Shown: positions 45,205 to 56,149 of the stretch, in pieces
Position numbering within the stretch: the first letter of the stretch is position 1
Layout of the letters: each line of letters begins with the position of its first letter
Origin: Imbricaverruca yamaguchii
Lineage: Eukaryota > Arthropoda > Thecostraca > Neoverrucidae
Length of the DNA stretch: 64,000 bases
Reading direction: 5' to 3'
Assembly: GCA_034440575.1 (NCBI GenBank)
Contig: JAOTOL010001635.1
Span: 1,476,001 to 1,540,000, forward strand
Position numbers and translations under genes: made by a program
The notes under the pieces: model-generated
Database searches by the model: none
What the model was told of the DNA's origin: nothing
The model's input: the letters and a program-made list of their open reading frames with translations, nothing else

Positions 45205-45808
45205 ATTGCGCCATTCATTTACTATAGCTCGCTATGCTGACGACATACAGATGGCAATCACTGGTCTGCGCAGCAGGCTCCCTGAGCCAAAGCTGGTTTT
45301 AGAGGACGAACTGGATTCAGGGTAAGCTTCGGTTCTCCAGGATGGTATGCGTGTCAATGCAAGCAAGACCGAGCTTCTGCTGTAAGATAACCGTCCCTCA
45401 AATCCAAAATCTACCATCGATGAAGTTAGTGAACAAATCGCTGCCGTTTTCTAAAAGAGTGAAAAGTTAGACATACTCATGGACTCAAAACTATCGTGGG
45501 CAAACACGCTATTCATGTCGCGGACAGAAACATTGGCATCTGGTAGCGTTGATGCATCCTAAACATATCCTATTTCAAAACGTACTACGAAAGATTATCG
45601 TCGCACATTGCGTATTGTGTGCAAGTGTATGGCAGCGCCAAACGAACGTGCAAAACGTGCATTGCAAAGCTGTAGAAAGTCTTCAACTTTTCCGCCAGGG
45701 TAATGCCATATCCTCGCAAATACGTCCACATTTCTCATGTGACAGACCAGCTAAGAAGGTTTTGTGCACCTAAGTTTGTGCCATTTCGATTTTTATCTCG
45801 ATATAACT
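45205..45808 (+). pseudogene. Non-LTR reverse-transcriptase fragment
   Basis: The frame reads FTIARYADDIQMAITG (catalytic YADD), then DGMRVNASKTELLL, LDILMDSKLSWANTL and, after a frameshift, HIAYCVQVYGSAKR and KVFNFSARVMPYPRKYVHIS, which is the thumb and connection region of a Jockey/CR1/L2-like RT. Several in-frame stops break it. Its 3' part (45525-45808) is repeated in reverse at 46022-46305. Confidence 0.82.
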
Positions 45809-46305
45809 TTGATTGATTTCGATATAACCACCTAGGTGGCGCAATCTTTTCATCCAAAGAACTAGTGTCCGCAGTTAAAACTCCCTATTTCTGCCAACAG
45901 GAGGAATTACTGTCTGGCCCCGTTGTCTAGTTTTTGCTCTAGACCACCTAGAAAAACACCTGTCATGTTCGCAGTTGTGTCGGTGCTAAACGCAGTATAC
46001 AGTGGGTTTAATGGAAGTCAAAATGCTATGAATGAGATACAAATCGAAATGACACAAACCTAGGTGCACAAAACCTTCCTAGCTGGTCTGTCACATGATA
46101 AATGTGGACGTATTTGCGAGGATACGGCATTACCCTGTCGGAAAAGTTGAAGACTTTCTACAACTTTGCAATGCACGTTTTGCACGTTCGTTTGGCGCTC
46201 CCGTACACTTGCACACAATACGCAATCTGCGACGATAATCTTTGGTGGTACGTTCGGAAATAGGATATGCTTAGGATGCATCAACGCTACCAGGATGCCA
46301 ATGTT
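45525..46305. repeat. ~284-bp inverted duplication of the RT fragment
   Basis: The left arm (45525-45808) and right arm (46022-46305) are reverse complements with few differences, separated by 213 bp. Both arms carry GGTAGCGTTGATGCATCC and GTGCACCTARGTTTGTG. No end repeats or target duplication were seen. Confidence 0.88.
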
Positions 46306-46416
46306 GGATAAAAAGATTACGCCACCTAAGTGGTTATATCGAAGATGTCATATGCAAGACAAAATTAAACATCAATAAATATATAAAGTTTAAATAAAGA
46401 GCATTCCATGTCACCA
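46306..46416. other. Short spacer between two LINE remnants
   Basis: AT-rich; no feature seen. Confidence 0.5.
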
Positions 46417-47618
46417 TGTTTGTTTGTTTGTTTGTTTGTTTATTTAGCACATCATAGCACACATAATATGAGCAATTTTTAGATTGGCACAAAAGATCAA
46501 GTAGATCTTAAGTCGAGGTGACTCTCACAACAACGTGTCCAGCCAATAAAACTTAACCACCAACACTGTGCGACAATCGCCAGCTGCCAGCTCGCCCCAT
46601 CGGCACACAAAGCATGCACTCATGTGTATGGTACTCAGCACTATGCCCGCACCCGGCAATACCTGGCTAGTTCCGAATGTTAGCTTGTTGTGCTAAAGCG
46701 TTTTGTGTTGATAAGAAACGTCTGAGATGCTAAGGTTTCCTTATCACTGACCAAGGTTCTTCCTGAGACCATTTCCAAACATGAGAAGCTGTGAGATTTT
46801 CTTTTCAGTTAAGTTAGTGAACATATCTGCTGTGTTTCTGAGTTTGGTGAATATAATATTTATATGGTAAGCATAAAGAGGACAATTAAATATGAAGTGA
46901 ATTGCATCTTGTTTGAAGTGGCCACATGGGCATGATGGGTCATGTAGAGGATTGACGACAAATGTGTCTGTGTTTAGTTGAGTGAGGCGAATCCTTAAAC
47001 CTTGCCTGCAGCGTGTTGCCTGCTTTTGAACCAAGCGAATAATATTGTGGCGGTACCGCGACACCTGTGCGACCCATGATTGCACTCTTGAATTTGCTTA
47101 TGTTTGGTTCATGCCTCAAATTTTCAGGAAGATTGGTTCCACACCTTTATTGTGGCCAGGAAAACCGGTTATTGGAACGAGGCGATTCTATTTCGCGGGA
47201 CTGTTAGTGTAGTTGAATTTCTGAGACGCCTTCCTGTAATGGTCTGCCGTGGTTCAGTAACTAGTTTTCTTATATGGTTTGGGCCTGCGTGCTTGATTTT
47301 GTGAAACAAAAGAAGTGTATGAATTTCTCGCCATGTTTTAAGTTCATCCAATTACAATTCTGATATAATTTTTCCTGATGATGTTCTATATAGTGCACCT
47401 GTGATTAATCTAGTTGCTTTTTTGTTGTAATTTTTCAAGTCTGAGTGCATCCGATGCTGTTATATGCCCGTCGTATATAGCATCTGCATAATCAAACAAA
47501 GGCCGAATGTAAACTTTGTATAAGTTACAGGGAATTTGCTTTGGAATCTTACTTGCAACAGGATGAAGGGGTGTAATACAACGAAGAATGGCTCTTAAGT
47601 TCTCCTGGGTTTTAGACA

Positions 47619-47889
47619 TTGCGTGAAAAGAAATATCCGGCCTTCAATATACCAGGAGGCGCTCAGTTTGCACCAAAAGTAACGTTAGGGATTATACTAT
47701 ATTACTCAACGTTTCGGCCAGGGGCCATCATCAGGATATGGCCCCTGGTCGATGATGGCCCCAGGAGATGGCTCCTGATGATGGCCCCTGGCCGAAGCGT
47801 TGAGTAATATAATATAATCCCAACGTTACTTTTGATGTAAACTCAGCACCTCCTGGTATATTGAAGGTCGGATATTTCTTTTCACGCAA
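47619..47889. mobile_element. 271-bp fold-back with hammerhead-like cores
   Basis: The two arms are near-perfect reverse complements from TTGCGTGAAAAGAAATATCC to the centre near 47754. Each arm, read towards its own end, contains CTGATGATGGCCCCTGGCC followed by GAAAC (left arm, minus strand) or GAAGC (right arm, plus strand). CTGATGA, a GGCC/GGCC stem and GAAA are the hammerhead catalytic core in the right order. The left-arm core then has CGTT and, 20 bases later, AACG as a possible short stem III. Penelope-like elements carry such ribozymes. Stem I and the cleavage triplet could not be settled by eye. Confidence 0.5.
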
Positions 47890-48031
47890 GGATAAAGGGG
47901 GCTCAATCGAAAATTGACCTTCAAGATAATGTCGTTCATGTCACTATGGAAGCGTAAGTCAGAAGAAAATGTAAGGCCGAGGTGTTTATGATTTCCTAAG
48001 ATTGGTATTGGCTGGCCTCCCATTCTGAGAC

Positions 48032-48192
48032 GGGGGCGGGGATGGCAGTGGTTGGTGTCGGCTATGGACCAAGGTCCGGTTCGCCTGCGCCACCGGACAT
48101 TTCCCAATCCCGCGCCCACCGGCGAAACAGTGTGGGCGGCCCATTAGCCGTGATTGTAAGTGTGTCGACCAACCAATAAACAAACAAACAAA
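48032..48192 (+). mobile_element. tRNA-Ser/Leu-like SINE, copy C, 12-bp target-site duplication
   Basis: It carries GGGCGGGGATGGC, a shortened head, CGGACATTTCCCAATCCCGC, CACCGGCGAAACAGTGTGGG and the tail CCAATAAACAAACAAACAAA. Perfect direct repeats CCATTCTGAGAC flank it (48020-48031 and 48193-48204), which proves insertion into the LINE ORF2. Internal deletions relative to copies A and B remove part of the box A/anticodon region. Confidence 0.95.
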
Positions 48193-50420
48193 CCATTCTG
48201 AGACATAGGGGTTTGCTGATACCCTAACATGTGAATGTTTGTTGGATGGTTTTAGCCGCGTTAAATTATATGCCCCATGTCGTCCCAAATTCGTGTATAA
48301 TTTCGATATCTTTTTTAATCGATTGTTGTGCTTTTAGTGAGCCTTGCATGTGTGAAGAGTACAGGGACGTGTAATCAGCGGAAACAAATTCATTTGTAAT
48401 AATGATCACCAAACCATTTACATATAGTAATGCCAAAAGGGGTCCCAAAAACAGAACCCTGTGGGCAACCCGCATTTATGATAATTAGTGATGATAGGCT
48501 GTTTCCTACCCTTACACGCTGTTCCCTACTATACAAGTATGATTGTAGCCAAATTAATGCAGTTTCATTAATCCCACAATGGTTTTTGCATTTAAAAATA
48601 AGCCCTGCATGCCATATAGTATCGAAATATTTATATATGTCCATATATATACATGTTAAAGTCAAGACTTCGATCTAAAGATGAATACAGACTACGTGTT
48701 AAGTAGAGTAACTGTAGCTGGGTCCCATGATATGGACGGTAACCACTTTGTATCTCAGAGAGTATATTGTTTTCTGTTATGTATGAATACATTCGTTTAC
48801 AAACAATTTTTTCTAGGATTTTGGACAAACACGATAAGATGCTAATTGGCCTATAATTTGTGGGATCAGTGCATGACCCCTTCTTTTTTAATATGGGCCA
48901 CGTATTTGCTTGTTTCCATTCCTTGTGGAAAACTCCGAGTGATAGCAATTTATTGAAGAATTTAGTAAGAGGTTCGTAGATAAGAATAGCAAATAGTTTA
49001 GGCAGCCTGGGAGATATTTCATCAGGTCTTGTTTATTTATTTCGATTTAGATGGTTGAGGTGCTGAAGAACCTCATTTTCAGTAACTTGCATTTCTGCCA
49101 AACTTTGAATGCTATGCTTTTATTGTGCGTCCATAGAGGGTAGTTGCAAGTTGTTAGGTGATTGGGATTGTTTCGCAATATGGGCGTTCAAGAGCTGCCT
49201 TCTCTGTATCATCAACAATTGCACTATTTGGACCATCTAGGGGTGACATGCTTTGAGATATCGTGCTTCCAATTATTCCCTTTAAAATTTGATGGTATTT
49301 TCGAGGACTATGCTTGCATTCTTCTAGTTTCATAGCTTTGCTCTGAATGTAATTATTTTTTTAGTGATTTGCTAAGTTCGGTGACCCTGTTACGCTGATC
49401 TTTCCAATTATTCCAACTAAACCATGTTTGCATCCTTTTGACAATTCGAAATAATCGGTCTCGTCTTCTGATATTTCTTTTCAGCTCAGAATTAACCAGA
49501 GGTTTACTTGACCGGTTGATCTCGAATATTTTTTGTGGACATAGCTTCCTTTGTGGATTTAATAATGACATCCGAAACATTTTTGCAGCTTCATCCTTAA
49601 CGTCTTTGCCTTAAATATCTTCCCAGTCTACATTTTGAAGGAATATGATGATTTTGTCGCTGCCTAGCCTGTCAAAGTCCCATATTCTTTTGCTATATGT
49701 ATGCCTAGTCGACTTGGTGGCATTTAAAGCAACAAATATAAGGTAGTGATCAATATTTGAGAAAAGAGGCAAGATACCACTTTCAGAAACTATTTCTTTG
49801 TTTGAAGTAATGATTAAGTCCCTAAGATTGTGTACTTCGTTCGCGACTCTTGTCGGTTCGTCTATAAGTTGAAAGAGTTGCAGCGTGTTAATTGTTTCCT
49901 GAATATCTAAGTAAAATGGGGTAACTCGTCCCTCGGCGTACGACTGGTTCAAGAAGACATTGCCAAAATGAAAATCGCTCATGACAAGGATTATTGATGG
50001 GTTCGGCAATAGGGCTAAGGACATGCTATCATTAAATTTGTCAATAAAATACTTATATTTGCCTGATGACAGGTTCTGTGGGAGATATGTGTAGCATATT
50101 ATGATTGATACACTTTAATTTTCACCAGACACCATATCCATTCCACATCATCAAGTTCAATGTGGTTGAGTCTTTTGACTGAAAGTGCCGTGCCTACATA
50201 GATTGCAACCCCACACCCTTGGCGAGTCCTGTGCCTCGTCAGTGGATTACGGATTTTGTCTAATATGTAAAGACTTGAGTGGACCTGATTGCTAATTTTT
50301 GTCTCAGCTAATAATATTTATGCAACTCAAAGTATCTACACTATTTTGAGTTGTAAATTGTGCGACCTCATCAAGTCTTGCAGGGGCCGTGGTGGTGTAT
50401 AGTTTACGTGGCTTATTTTT

Positions 50421-51222
50421 ATGTGCACGGTCGACGAAAGAAGGACCGGGTTAGGCTCAATACCAGATATAATGAGGAGTATCCTGAGATCATACGTTTC
50501 ATTTCAGATATCAATGAGTACACTTTTCTAAGCACCAGTGCCACGAGTCCAATTTTATGTTCGTGGTGTCCGTTTATGTGAGTTGGTGCCACGCACCGTG
50601 AGCGATGTGAATTGAGAATGGGTTCGTTCAAGAGCTTTTTAATGTTACTACGTGAAAGCAAGGGACAGTGAAACGAGTTGGTGGAGACAGGTGCAGGCAC
50701 AGCAATTAGACAGTTGTGCATATTCCAGGAACAGTGGTGGTGGGCAGCACACTTTCAACATTTTCCTCCCTTAATATACGAGGGTTGTCGTAGCTTGTGA
50801 ACATCACCGTTACAGGTCAATACACGCAGTGGAGCAAAGTATGGAAACATTTCACAGAAGCAAAATTTATACGATGACTCGCAAAATACATATCGCTAAC
50901 AGCGCACGTACAGCTTCATGGTCACACTGTGCAACTGGTTATGTTCAGATGCGTGAACATACCTCCGACAGCGCCCCCAACAATAACTCATCGTGGGATT
51001 ACTCATGTAAGGATGTGGTGCTCGGCCTCTCGGCACCGCTCCAAACTGCGCGGCACTCGGGCGCGCCGATACTGCGCCGCAGCGCATCCAGTGCTCCCAG
51101 TGTCAGCTCAAATCGCCGGCAGGCGCATGCACACGGTGGTCGGCGGCAATGCCCCGAGCCCACAGACTGGTGCCCAGTAAACGAGTCACAGCCCATGCTT
51201 CGCGTCCCCCACAGTCCCACTC
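50421..51222 (-). other. Inter-ORF region of the LINE, GC-rich
   Basis: It lies between the readable parts of ORF1 and ORF2. It may contain the rest of ORF1 and the start of the endonuclease, but I cannot read conserved motifs. A separate insertion is possible. Confidence 0.35.
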
Positions 51223-52332
51223 TCACTGGCGCTGGGTAGCCCCGCCTCTGCCGTTCCTGCCTCTTCTCGTCTGGAATTCGGCGCCGCTGGCGGGATCGCT
51301 GTCAGCAGAGGCGGACTCAGCTGAAATCCACTGGGTGGAGACGCGATCAGCAGCGGCGGACTCAGTCGAACGTGTCGTCGTACGATCGACTCTCACCCCG
51401 TCTTGGCAGGGGAAGTCTGATAGGCATCGGACGGCACTTTTCGACCCGTTCTCGCTTTCTCGTATTTTCATTTTCCGATTGTTCGTCCAAGCTGCTACGA
51501 TTGCCCCTGGCTGTTTCAACCGGCATGCGTGGTACATCGTTTCGGCATTCTTCCTGGTTAGGTTTTCAGAAATGTAGATGTCACAGGCTTTGTCGGATCG
51601 CAGCCGTTTCCTTGCCTGAAGAACTTCCTGGCGTTTTTGATACGAGTTCAGTCGAACTAATATTTTGCGTCTTTTCCCTTCTCGGGGACGTCCGATCCGA
51701 TGGCTAGCATCAATGTCGTTTCTCGTCAAGGTGACACCAGCTCTCCTAGCCACCTCAATAACTAGGTTTCCTGTGTCCTCTCCGAAACTTTCGGGGACAC
51801 CAGCAATATCCAGGTAGTTGCGCCTCGAGTACTGTTCGAGCTGGTTCAGCTAGTCACTCACCTCGGATAATTCAGCCTTCAGTTTCTCTATCATGTTTTC
51901 TATGTCCGCGACAGCTTCTGTCACCGCTTGCTTGACTGCAGCTCTGATGATTGGCGCCATAGCTGTTTCGCGTAACACTGAGATGAATTCTTGATCTTTA
52001 AAGCAGTCGAAGATGGCCTTTTTCACCTCTTCGGCCCTGTCCGTGCGCTGCCCACCACCGCTCACTGCTGATATATCTCTGGCACTATCACCGTCTGTTG
52101 GACGGGTTAGGTACTCAGCTGGCGGCGACCGAGCGGCGGCGGACAGGCGGCGGAGCGACCTACCCCGGTCGGCGGTCAAGTCAGGACTGATGACGATGCG
52201 TAACGACCATCCATAACGCATCTCCAACAAAACAGATCCAATGTGTGGTTTACCTTCGGAGACCTTGACCTTCTGCCTTCTTCTGTATATTTCCTTGTTT
52301 GGCCTCGGAAGTTGGAATTTCCACACACTCAA
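51223..52332 (-). pseudogene. LINE ORF1 remnant: coiled coil plus RRM-like domain
   Basis: The first 160 codons run from a basic N-terminus to a coiled coil (VADIENMIEKLKAELSEVSD). A TAG at 51850-51852 stops it, and the same frame continues with LNQLEQYSRRNYLDIAGVPE, the hallmark of LINE ORF1 proteins. After it come DASHRIGRPREGKRRKILVR and YISENLTRKNAETMYHACR, the RRM and C-terminal RNA-binding parts. One in-frame stop is the only clear break, so decay is mild compared with ORF2. Confidence 0.87.
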
Positions 52333-52540
52333 AATGCGTGGGATAACTTCCGATCACCGCGAGAATCCTTGCCTCGACTTCTGTCTTTCTTTTGCCTGCT
52401 TCTGAGCCAGGCACGTAGCCAATAATTGTCACAGTATTTTGTAAAGGGGCCCAGACTACACCCATACATTTTCGAGTCCTGGAGTCGGCCACTTTGTGTT
52501 GAAAAGGTTCCGTTTTCTTCCTAGCAAAATAATGTTTTGT

Positions 52541-52942
52541 CAAAATAGATATTGCTACCTGATTCTTCCGATTGTCTCCTAAATATTTATGTGAAAATGG
52601 CGCTGTTGTAAACCAGGAATGTAGACCATCTATACGCTCATCTTGTGGATGCAGGCTACCAAAACTTCACACAAAAATACGTCGATTCCGTGTTCGGCAA
52701 GAGCTAAATGTGCGCTTGTGAGGGTTCATAAACTTCGTAAAGACCTGTAAACGTGCATAAGGGCCTGCAAGCATGCGTGAAGGTTCGTAAGCATTGTTAA
52801 GAGATCGGCAATGGCCTCGGCGGCCATAAGAAGTGGTGTTGCCTTTTATCTCGTCATGAGAATCTTGTAGACGATTACGGTTGCGTTCCATGACTGTGTT
52901 CTTTGTCACTTTCCGTTCACGAATTTCGCGGATGTTCATGTT
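52541..52942. other. No supportable feature
   Basis: Contains a loose GTAAG/TTCGTAA word repetition near 52.73-52.80 kb (CATAAGGGCCTGCAAGC, CGTGAAGGTTCGTAAGC). Nothing else. Confidence 0.4.
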
Positions 52943-53124
52943 CCTTTGTTTGCTTATTGGATGGCTCACGACGCACTTTATGCACATTCACGTCTAATGG
53001 CGCCGCCCACACTGTTTCGCCGGTGGGCCGCGGGATCGGGAAATATCCCGAGCGGCGCTGGTGTCGAACCCGGGACCTTTGGCACCCAGAACCCAACACG
53101 TTAACCACTCGGCCATCCCCGCCC
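52943..53124 (-). mobile_element. tRNA-Ser/Leu-like SINE, copy B
   Basis: On the minus strand GGCGGGGATGGCCGAGTGG is a near-canonical Ser/Leu-type box A, and GGTCCCGGGTTCGACACC is box B. The body matches copy A (CGGGATATTTCC, CACCGGCGAAACAGTGTGGG, GTGAATGTGCATAAAGTGCG), and the tail is CCAATAAGCAAACAAAGG. This is the best-preserved head of the three copies. It abuts the fold-back element that starts near 53143. Confidence 0.9.
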
Positions 53125-53274
53125 CATCGGTGACGATTCAACATAGTAGCGTGGTCAAATTATCAACTTTTGAGGTAAAGCAGCAGCCAACCCGACAGAC
53201 ACTACTTTCAGAAATTTCATTTTCGGATCATTTACACCTCCATCCAGTAGACAAGTCGATGTCGACCCTCTGTC

Positions 53275-53615
53275 CGCATGTGCATAGGCGCACCGGAGAG
53301 GGGCAGGGGGCCCGGCCCCCCATGAGACCAAAGTGCCCTTTTGACCGAAAAGTGCCCTCTTGGCCGGAATGTCCCAAATTTATCCCACAAATCACCTGCC
53401 TGATGTGCCCGCCTGTGCCCAAAACTGCCCTATTGGCGATTTTTTTCACGCTCTCCCTTCCCCCTCCCCCCGGTCAACAAACCTTCCAGTGTGCCCCGGA
53501 CCGCAAAAAGTGCCCTTTTGGAGCCGGTCAGGTGCCCTTTTGGAGCCGGCCATGTGCCCTTTTCGGTCCGCCCCCCCCCCCCCCACCCATGGAAAAAAAG
53601 TGTGCGCCTGCGCAT
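53275..53615 (+). mobile_element. Inserted element with short ~20-bp-period array
   Basis: GTGCATAGGCGCACCGG at the left mirrors GTGTGCGCCTGCGCATG at the right. Inside, AGTGCCCTTTTGACCGAAA, AGTGCCCTCTTGGCCGGAA, GTGCCCTTTTGGAGCCGGTC and GTGCCCTTTTGGAGCCGGCC repeat at about 20 bp. It belongs to the same texture class as 26.2, 33.1-35.6 and 61.5-63.1 kb. Confidence 0.6.
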
Positions 53616-53940
53616 GTGTCGGAGCGAGCTCGGCGTCTCGTAAACGACATGCCGACATCGGGCCACTCTCGGCCCGACATCGGCATACTGGCCTGGAATA
53701 TCAACATATGTCGGGTTGACTTCGGCATGCCAATAGTGGTCAGCTGACGTCGGGCCGTTGTCAGACATTCACCAGCCGACAGCGGGCCCCTGTCGACCCG
53801 ACAGCAGCCAGACATCGGCCCCACGTTGGTTGGATGTCGGCTGCATGTCGGCTTGGATGGCATTCCACTCCTCAGCCGACAGCAGCCATTGGCGTCCAGA
53901 CAGCGAAACGACGTAGGGTCTGCTGTTGACATGTTTACTG
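53616..53940. repeat. CGACATCGG / ATGTCGGC-rich degenerate repeat
   Basis: Words such as GCCGACATCGGGCC, CCGACATCGGCATAC, GCCGACAGCGGGCC, CAGACATCGGCCCC and GGATGTCGGCTGCATGTCGG recur at irregular 20-40 bp spacing on both strands. It is part of the material inserted in the fold-back's left arm. Confidence 0.6.
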
Positions 53941-54835
53941 GGCAATGACCAATGTAAATATCTTCCCTGCCCTTGGCGTGCCTGTCAGAAACTGCCATGG
54001 ACATGTCTGACACTCATATACCCATTGCACGAGCCATATCATAATAATTTCGTGTTAGGATTCTTTTTAGTGTTATCTCCGTGTGTATTACATTGGGCAT
54101 CATTGACCAATAGCAATATAATCATAGGTAGAGGCTTCGTAGAATTGCTGGTGTTGCCAACATTTGATTCAACCACATTGTTTGCATGTAACGTGATGCA
54201 AGAAATGCTAATCATGGACACTAGTGGGAAGGCTTATAAACAGCGACACCAATGACACACAAATATTCCGACGCGCAATTTAGCAGTCCACAAAACATGC
54301 AACGTCACCCTTCACGGAATCCGCGGCATGGAAACGAAGAACGCACCACATGTCTCATTCATTGCTCGGATTCCATGGAGTGTGACGTTGAACATTTCGT
54401 AGGCTGCAGCCGCGGAGAGTTCTGTTAAATTTCGCCCCGGAGTATTTATGTGTGCCATTTGTGTCGCTGTTTGTTTGTAAACCTTCCCACTAATTTTCAC
54501 GATTTAGCATTCATGGCGTGCCGTTACACGAAAGCAATGTGGTTGAATCGCATGCTAGAAACACCAGCAATTCTACGAAGCCTCTACATGGTGTCAACAG
54601 CAAAAGATAATCAAAATTGTGAAACTATTGTGTCATGGCTCATGCAATAAATAGACGAACGACATATTTCGAGGACAGGTTTTGGCACGCATGTCAAGGG
54701 CAGAGAGGACATTTACATTGGCCATTGAGGATGTAACTAACCAGAATACAAAGTTTCTGAATATAGTGTCTGTCTAGTTCACTGCTGTTTTACATCGAAA
54801 GTTGATAATTTGGCCACGTTGCGATGGAGAACCTG

Positions 54836-56149
54836 CCGGTGAGCAGGGACGCAGCCGGGATTTCCTTCAGAGGGAGACGGAGGGCGGCAACCCCTAACAA
54901 AATGTGATGAAATGCATGGAGATAGATTCCGGAAAATTGTTCCATTAGGAAAGTTATTGCGTGGTGAAAACATAAGTATTGCTCCCTTGATATGGTGTAT
55001 TTTCGGTTGCTAAGGGGAGGCGTCTCTACGCCTCTGCCGGTGGGAGTATGGCATCCATTAGTGACATCTTAGCACAATCAAGCCCGATCGTATCCCTTTA
55101 ACAACACAACTTGTGAATGCTCAAGTCTTCCTTCACTCAAGGGCTACCTCTAATTTGCGTCGCCACCTTGCAAAAAAATCACACAGCACGAGGCTGGACA
55201 ATTTGTTTCAGTCTGTGCGTTCCCCGTTGAATTCACGAAATCTGGCCGCGGAATTCGTGAGGAATAGACGGAGAACGACATATGACGTCAGCGTCCACGG
55301 AATTCATGGACGGAACGTGACAAAGAACGCAGCCTACGTACGGGACCTGACGCGGTCCGTGGGAGCCCCAGTCGAGGGTGAGGTGGGATCACCCCGCTGC
55401 CCCTGGCCACATTCCTGTTCTGAACATCCTTCAGCCCTCCTGCTAATTGAGTAAACAGATTATCCTCAATGAAGGGGCGCGCTAATTAAGCAGTCAGGTG
55501 GCCACTACAAGGGGAAGTTGTTTACATTACGACGAGAAAGTGACGTAACAGGTCAGCTGATGTGCGGGCCTCGTCAAACCACAAGTGTAGGTGCACATAA
55601 ACTTGACGTTTGCGTTAAATTTTAAACACAGGGCAGTTGACAAGAAAATTGGAATGGCCGAACCATGCGTTCGATGTGTGCGTATTTATCACGCGCTGGA
55701 GCGTGTGCGCCGGGCACCGGAGATGGTGGCCACCACCCCGCACCAGTGGTGGTAGTAACCACCCTGCACCCTGCACCAGTGGTGATGGTCACCACCCTGC
55801 ACTAGTAGTGGTGGTGACCGGTGGATGTAGGATAAGAGCTTCAGCGAACTGCAGGAGTCGGTGTAAAAATCAATACGCTCGATGGGGGAGATATGTATTC
55901 CATACTCTAATCGTTTTCATCATTAACCATCGTAATTAAGCAAACTCTGTGTGCTCACACTGTATAAAACTGAAGGTTGCGAATCAATTTACCAGTACGT
56001 TAGAATCTTATGCTAGACATTTAATCAATTTGAACTTTTGTTACCCTCATTTTTGGGCACAGCGAAGAAACTGCTGTCATCAAAGTTGCCTTCTCCCCTC
56101 CCCCTCCCACCCCCTCCACATACAAAACCGTGGGCCAGATCCCTCAGTG
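54836..56149. other. Mostly unstructured; one element terminus and a GGTGGT repeat
   Basis: GCAGGGACGCAGCCGGG near 54845 resembles the hAT-like terminus. CACCACCCTGCACCAGTGGTG-type repeats lie at 55725-55820. No gene recognised. Confidence 0.4.
55725..55820. repeat. Self-complementary ~33-bp repeat (CACCACCCTGCACCAGTGG)
   Basis: Three units with CCACCCTGCACCAGTGGTGG-type sequence. Each can fold on itself because CCACCAC and GTGGTGG alternate. Confidence 0.75.

Larger units (their letters stand above)
46744..50420 (-). pseudogene. LINE ORF2 remnant: endonuclease, RT, CCHC-like end
   Basis: Pieces in order include AETKISNQVHSSLY and GCGVAIYVGTALSV (endonuclease), SDFHFGNVF and SNIDHYLIFV (decayed GDFN and SDHxxI), NYRPISILSCLSKILEKIVC (RT finger), YMDIYKYFDTIWH (motif A), INAGCPQGSVFG (motif B), FVSADYTSLYSS (a mutated YADD), NHKHLGLTFSSDLRFHSDM, LYKVYIRPLFDYADAIYDG (thumb) and CPCGHFKQDAIHFIFNC (CCHC-like). 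Stops and frameshifts are frequent, and the metal-binding Asp pair of the RT is lost. Two insertions interrupt it (47619-47889 and 48032-48192). Confidence 0.9.
46417..52540 (-). mobile_element. Decayed LINE with ORF1 and ORF2, (AAAC)n tail
   Basis: On the minus strand the order is ORF1 (52332-51223), a ~500-bp gap, ORF2 (about 50420-46744) and a 3' UTR ending TGCTAAATAAACAAAC and further AAAC repeats (46446-46417). A coiled-coil plus RRM-type ORF1 and an endonuclease-RT ORF2 with a CCHC-like carboxy end fit the Jockey/L2-related groups; the exact clade is not decided. Linking the two ORFs into one element is inferred from strand, order and spacing. A SINE and a fold-back element are inserted in ORF2. 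Confidence 0.72.
53143..54835. mobile_element. Large fold-back element, split by an insertion in its left arm
   Basis: GCGTGGTCAAATTATCAAC at 53152 pairs with GTTGATAATTTGGCCACG near 54816, and the match continues (CAGACACTACTTTCAGAAA). The left arm breaks near 53244 and resumes near 53943 with CAATGACCAATGTAAAT, matching ATTTACATTGGCCATTG near 54720. Arms continue to a centre near 54330 (CGGAATCCG opposite CGGATTCC; AACGTCAC opposite GTGACGTT). Total arm length is about 480 bp. No coding content; superfamily unknown. Confidence 0.8.
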
